Source: an uncultured Caulobacteraceae bacterium
GTDB lineage: Bacteria; Pseudomonadota; Alphaproteobacteria; Caulobacterales; Caulobacteraceae
DNA: 15,882 nt
NCBI GenBank assembly: GCA_937910255.1
Contig: CALEOQ010000422.1
Span: 1 to 15,882 of the forward strand
Reading direction: 5' to 3'
The translations under genes were made by a program, and so were the position numbers. The notes under the pieces are model-generated. The model had not been told where the DNA came from, ran no database searches, and worked only from the letters and a program-made list of their open reading frames with translations. Within the stretch, counting starts at the first letter, position 1. Each line of letters starts with the position of its first letter. Below, one piece after another: positions 15,201-15,882 of this stretch.

Positions 15201-15882
15201 TTCCCGAACACCTCAGCGGGACCTTTGACGCCCAGTGGAACGACGACGCCCACCACGTGCTCCATGTGCTGCTGACCGGGGAGACTGAGGGCTACTACCG
15301 CGCCTATGCCGAGGCGCCGGCCGAAGCCCTGGCCCGCAGCCTGGCCGAAGGCTTTGTCTATCAGGGCGAGCCCTTCCCCCTGCGAGACGGCGCCCCCCGG
15401 GGCGGCCCCAGCGCCAGCCTGCCCCCAACGGCGTTCGTGAACTTCATCCAGAACCATGACCAGATCGGCAACCGGGCCCTGGGCGAACGGCTGACGGTCT
15501 TGGCTGACCCCAAGGCCTTGAAGGCCGCTACGGCCCTCCTGCTCCTGGCGCCCCAGATTCCCATGGTCTTCATGGGCGAAGAGGTCGGCAGCCGCGCGCC
15601 CTTCCTCTATTTCACCGACCACAATGACGACTTGGCCGAGGCGGTCCGCGAGGGCCGACGCGCCGAGTTCGCCCACTTCCCGGCGTTCGCCGATCCCGAA
15701 GCCCGGGCGCAAATTCCAGACCCCAACGACCCTGAGACCTACGAGCCCCCCCACCCCGAGCCTGGGCCGGACGCCCCCCCCTGGCGCCACCTCTACCCGG
15801 ACACGCACCAGACTCCCGCCAGCGACCCGACCCCCCCGCCTGACGGCGACCACCGCCGGCGGGCCCGCCCCCCCGCCCCGCC
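12209..15882 (+). CDS. glgX: GlgX-TreZ fusion: debranching enzyme joined to maltooligosyltrehalose trehalohydrolase (3' end missing)
   Basis: One uninterrupted frame of 1224 codons runs off the window. Residues 1 to about 690 are GlgX, which hydrolyses alpha-1,6 branches: CBM48 (YPLGANFDGLGVNFAVYS), then D349 (GFRFDLGV), E385 (LISEPWDIG) and D457 (NFLASHDGFTL). Residues about 708-1224 are TreZ, which splits trehalose from maltooligosyltrehalose: D960 (GLRFDAVHAI), E993 (LILENDDN) and D1084 (FIQNHDQIGN). All six catalytic residues are present. The start is TTG at 12209, overlapping the glgB stop as TTGA, with AAGGA (12196-12200) 8 bases upstream; no ATG lies nearby in frame. I checked the frame on both sides of the domain junction, and it is continuous. 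The C-terminus is missing and the last 140 bases appear unreliable. Confidence 0.9.
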   Translation, partial: MILLPDRLEGGLPYPLGANFDGLGVNFAVYSAHAEKIELCVFEETGRREIARLPLPEWTDEVWHGYLPGAKPGLLYGYRAHGPYAPHEGHRFNPNKLLIDPYARSLSGELRWTDALFGYRVNAARADLTFDRRDSAPAMPKSMVTADPFDWSGDRRPNTPWSDTVIYECHVRGLTMLMEEVRPPVRGTFAALTHPKVIDHLKRLGVTAVELLPIHAFVQDRFLQEKGLTNYWGYSSLNYFTPERSYLSRGDQNELRMAVRKLHAAGLEVIMDVVFNHTAEGSERGPTLSFRGLDNASYYSLVEGDRRFCVNDTGTGNTVNMSKARVVQMVADSLRYWTKSYGIDGFRFDLGVTLGREKHGFDPGAGFFDVLRQDPTLQGIKLISEPWDIGPGGYQLGQHPPGFAEWNDRFRDDVRGYWRDDEGRRPELAARLSGSGDIFDRRARRPWASVNFLASHDGFTLADLVTYESRHNEANGEDNRDGHGENLSRNWGAEGPTADVDIQRTRGRVMRAMLTTLFSSSGTPMLLGGDEFGRTQGGNNNAYCQDNEISWFDWRQLESPEGQAQIDFVSRLIALRKTYGALRPNQFLHGQNEYAPGVLDVAWFDEHGRGLSADDWQTPHASALAMRRAAPRDDGRVDLITLLTNASDEAITFHLPEPMGAPTLLLDSAHPGVGEHALTGTQVEVGAHSAVLLHSVVEGAGGAGRWVHELPFGATVLADDRTRFRLWAPACETVILEVEGLPGQPMTAVEAGWFEAEAPCGPGSLYKYRVSEDVCVPDPASRRQNGDVHDASLVVDPAAYQWRTADWMGRPWEEAVIYELHPGLMDGFAGVAEHLEHLKDLGFTAIELMPIADFPGQRNWGYDGVLPFAPDAAYGSPDELKAMIDRAHELGMMVFLDVVYNHFGPDGNALGAYAPQVFRDDIQTPWGAAIDFRRPEVRRFFIENAIYWINEYRFDGLRFDAVHAISERDWIDEMGEAVRAAAGRERHIHLILENDDNVPEHLSGTFDAQWNDDAHHVLHVLLTGETEGYYRAYAEAPAEALARSLAEGFVYQGEPFPLRDGAPRGGPSASLPPTAFVNFIQNHDQIGNRALGERLTVLADPKALKAATALLLLAPQIPMVFMGEEVGSRAPFLYFTDHNDDLAEAVREGRRAEFAHFPAFADPEARAQIPDPNDPETYEPPHPEPGPDAPPWRHLYPDTHQTPASDPTPPPDGDHRRRARPPAP
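14330..15882 (+). other. TreZ domain within the GlgX-TreZ fusion
   Basis: The TreZ half starts at HELPFGATVLADDRTRFRLW (residue 708), which resembles the first residues of stand-alone TreZ proteins. It follows the natural GlgX end (AHSAVLLHSVV) after about ten linker residues rich in Gly and Ala. It includes a CBM48-like beta domain (about 708-800), then a GH13 barrel opening with WEEAVIYELHPGLMDGFAGV. No separate in-frame ATG with a ribosome-binding site exists at the junction; the ATG at 14331 is out of frame. TreZ works with TreY, whose gene is not in the window. Confidence 0.88.
15741..15882. other. Low-quality contig end, C-enriched
   Basis: Cytosine makes up about 83 of the last 142 bases (58%) and thymine only 6, with repeated runs of 6-8 C. 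The translation stays open but stops looking like TreZ after WRHLY: a Pro-rich string appears where the family has a helix with an LLALR-like pattern and a PRL motif. This fits base-calling errors toward C at read ends, possibly with an indel. Residues after about 1178 should not be trusted. Confidence 0.7.

Noticed and set aside
14384..15853. A 489-codon minus-strand frame opposite the TreZ domain
   Set aside because: Antisense shadow of the TreZ coding region; the plus strand has intact TreZ motifs in frame with GlgX.

Overview
The window is about 15.7 kb of high-GC DNA that looks alphaproteobacterial, most likely a Caulobacterales-type genome. That placement is inferred from codon use, the small conserved proteins, the EcfG-type promoter and the gene order; no rRNA or other marker gene is present. 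It looks like a complete draft contig with poor ends. Bases 1-135 are not genomic: an Illumina P5 adapter (78-135) is preceded by a T12 run and 65 bases of probable noise. Roughly the last 140 bases are C-rich and look error-laden.

Left region (136-3541): the stump of a MocR/GntR-type regulator on the minus strand ends at the adapter. It is divergent from a DUF983 membrane protein, with a repeat-rich operator-like region between them. Next come a small unknown protein, a small conserved minus-strand protein, an FAD-dependent dehydrogenase of the COG2509 type, and an 83-aa minus-strand protein that overlaps the dehydrogenase tail to tail. A 249-bp intergenic stretch then carries inverted repeats and an EcfG-like general-stress promoter.

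Right region (3542-15882): a tightly packed plus-strand operon for alpha-glucan and trehalose metabolism, glgE - treS/mak - glgB - glgX::treZ. Each junction is a 4-base start/stop overlap (ATGA, ATGA, TTGA). TreS interconverts trehalose and maltose, and its fused maltokinase half makes maltose-1-phosphate. GlgE extends glucan with maltosyl units and GlgB adds branches. The GlgX half removes branches, and the TreZ half releases trehalose from glucan ends already converted by TreY (not in the window). Together they form a nearly closed trehalose-glucan-trehalose loop without GlgC/GlgA in view.

The most notable points are the in-frame GlgX-TreZ fusion, the degenerate amylase-like domain at the N-terminus of GlgE, the candidate stress promoter before the operon, and the operator repeats next to the MocR stump. 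No CRISPR array, tRNA, rRNA or mobile element was seen.
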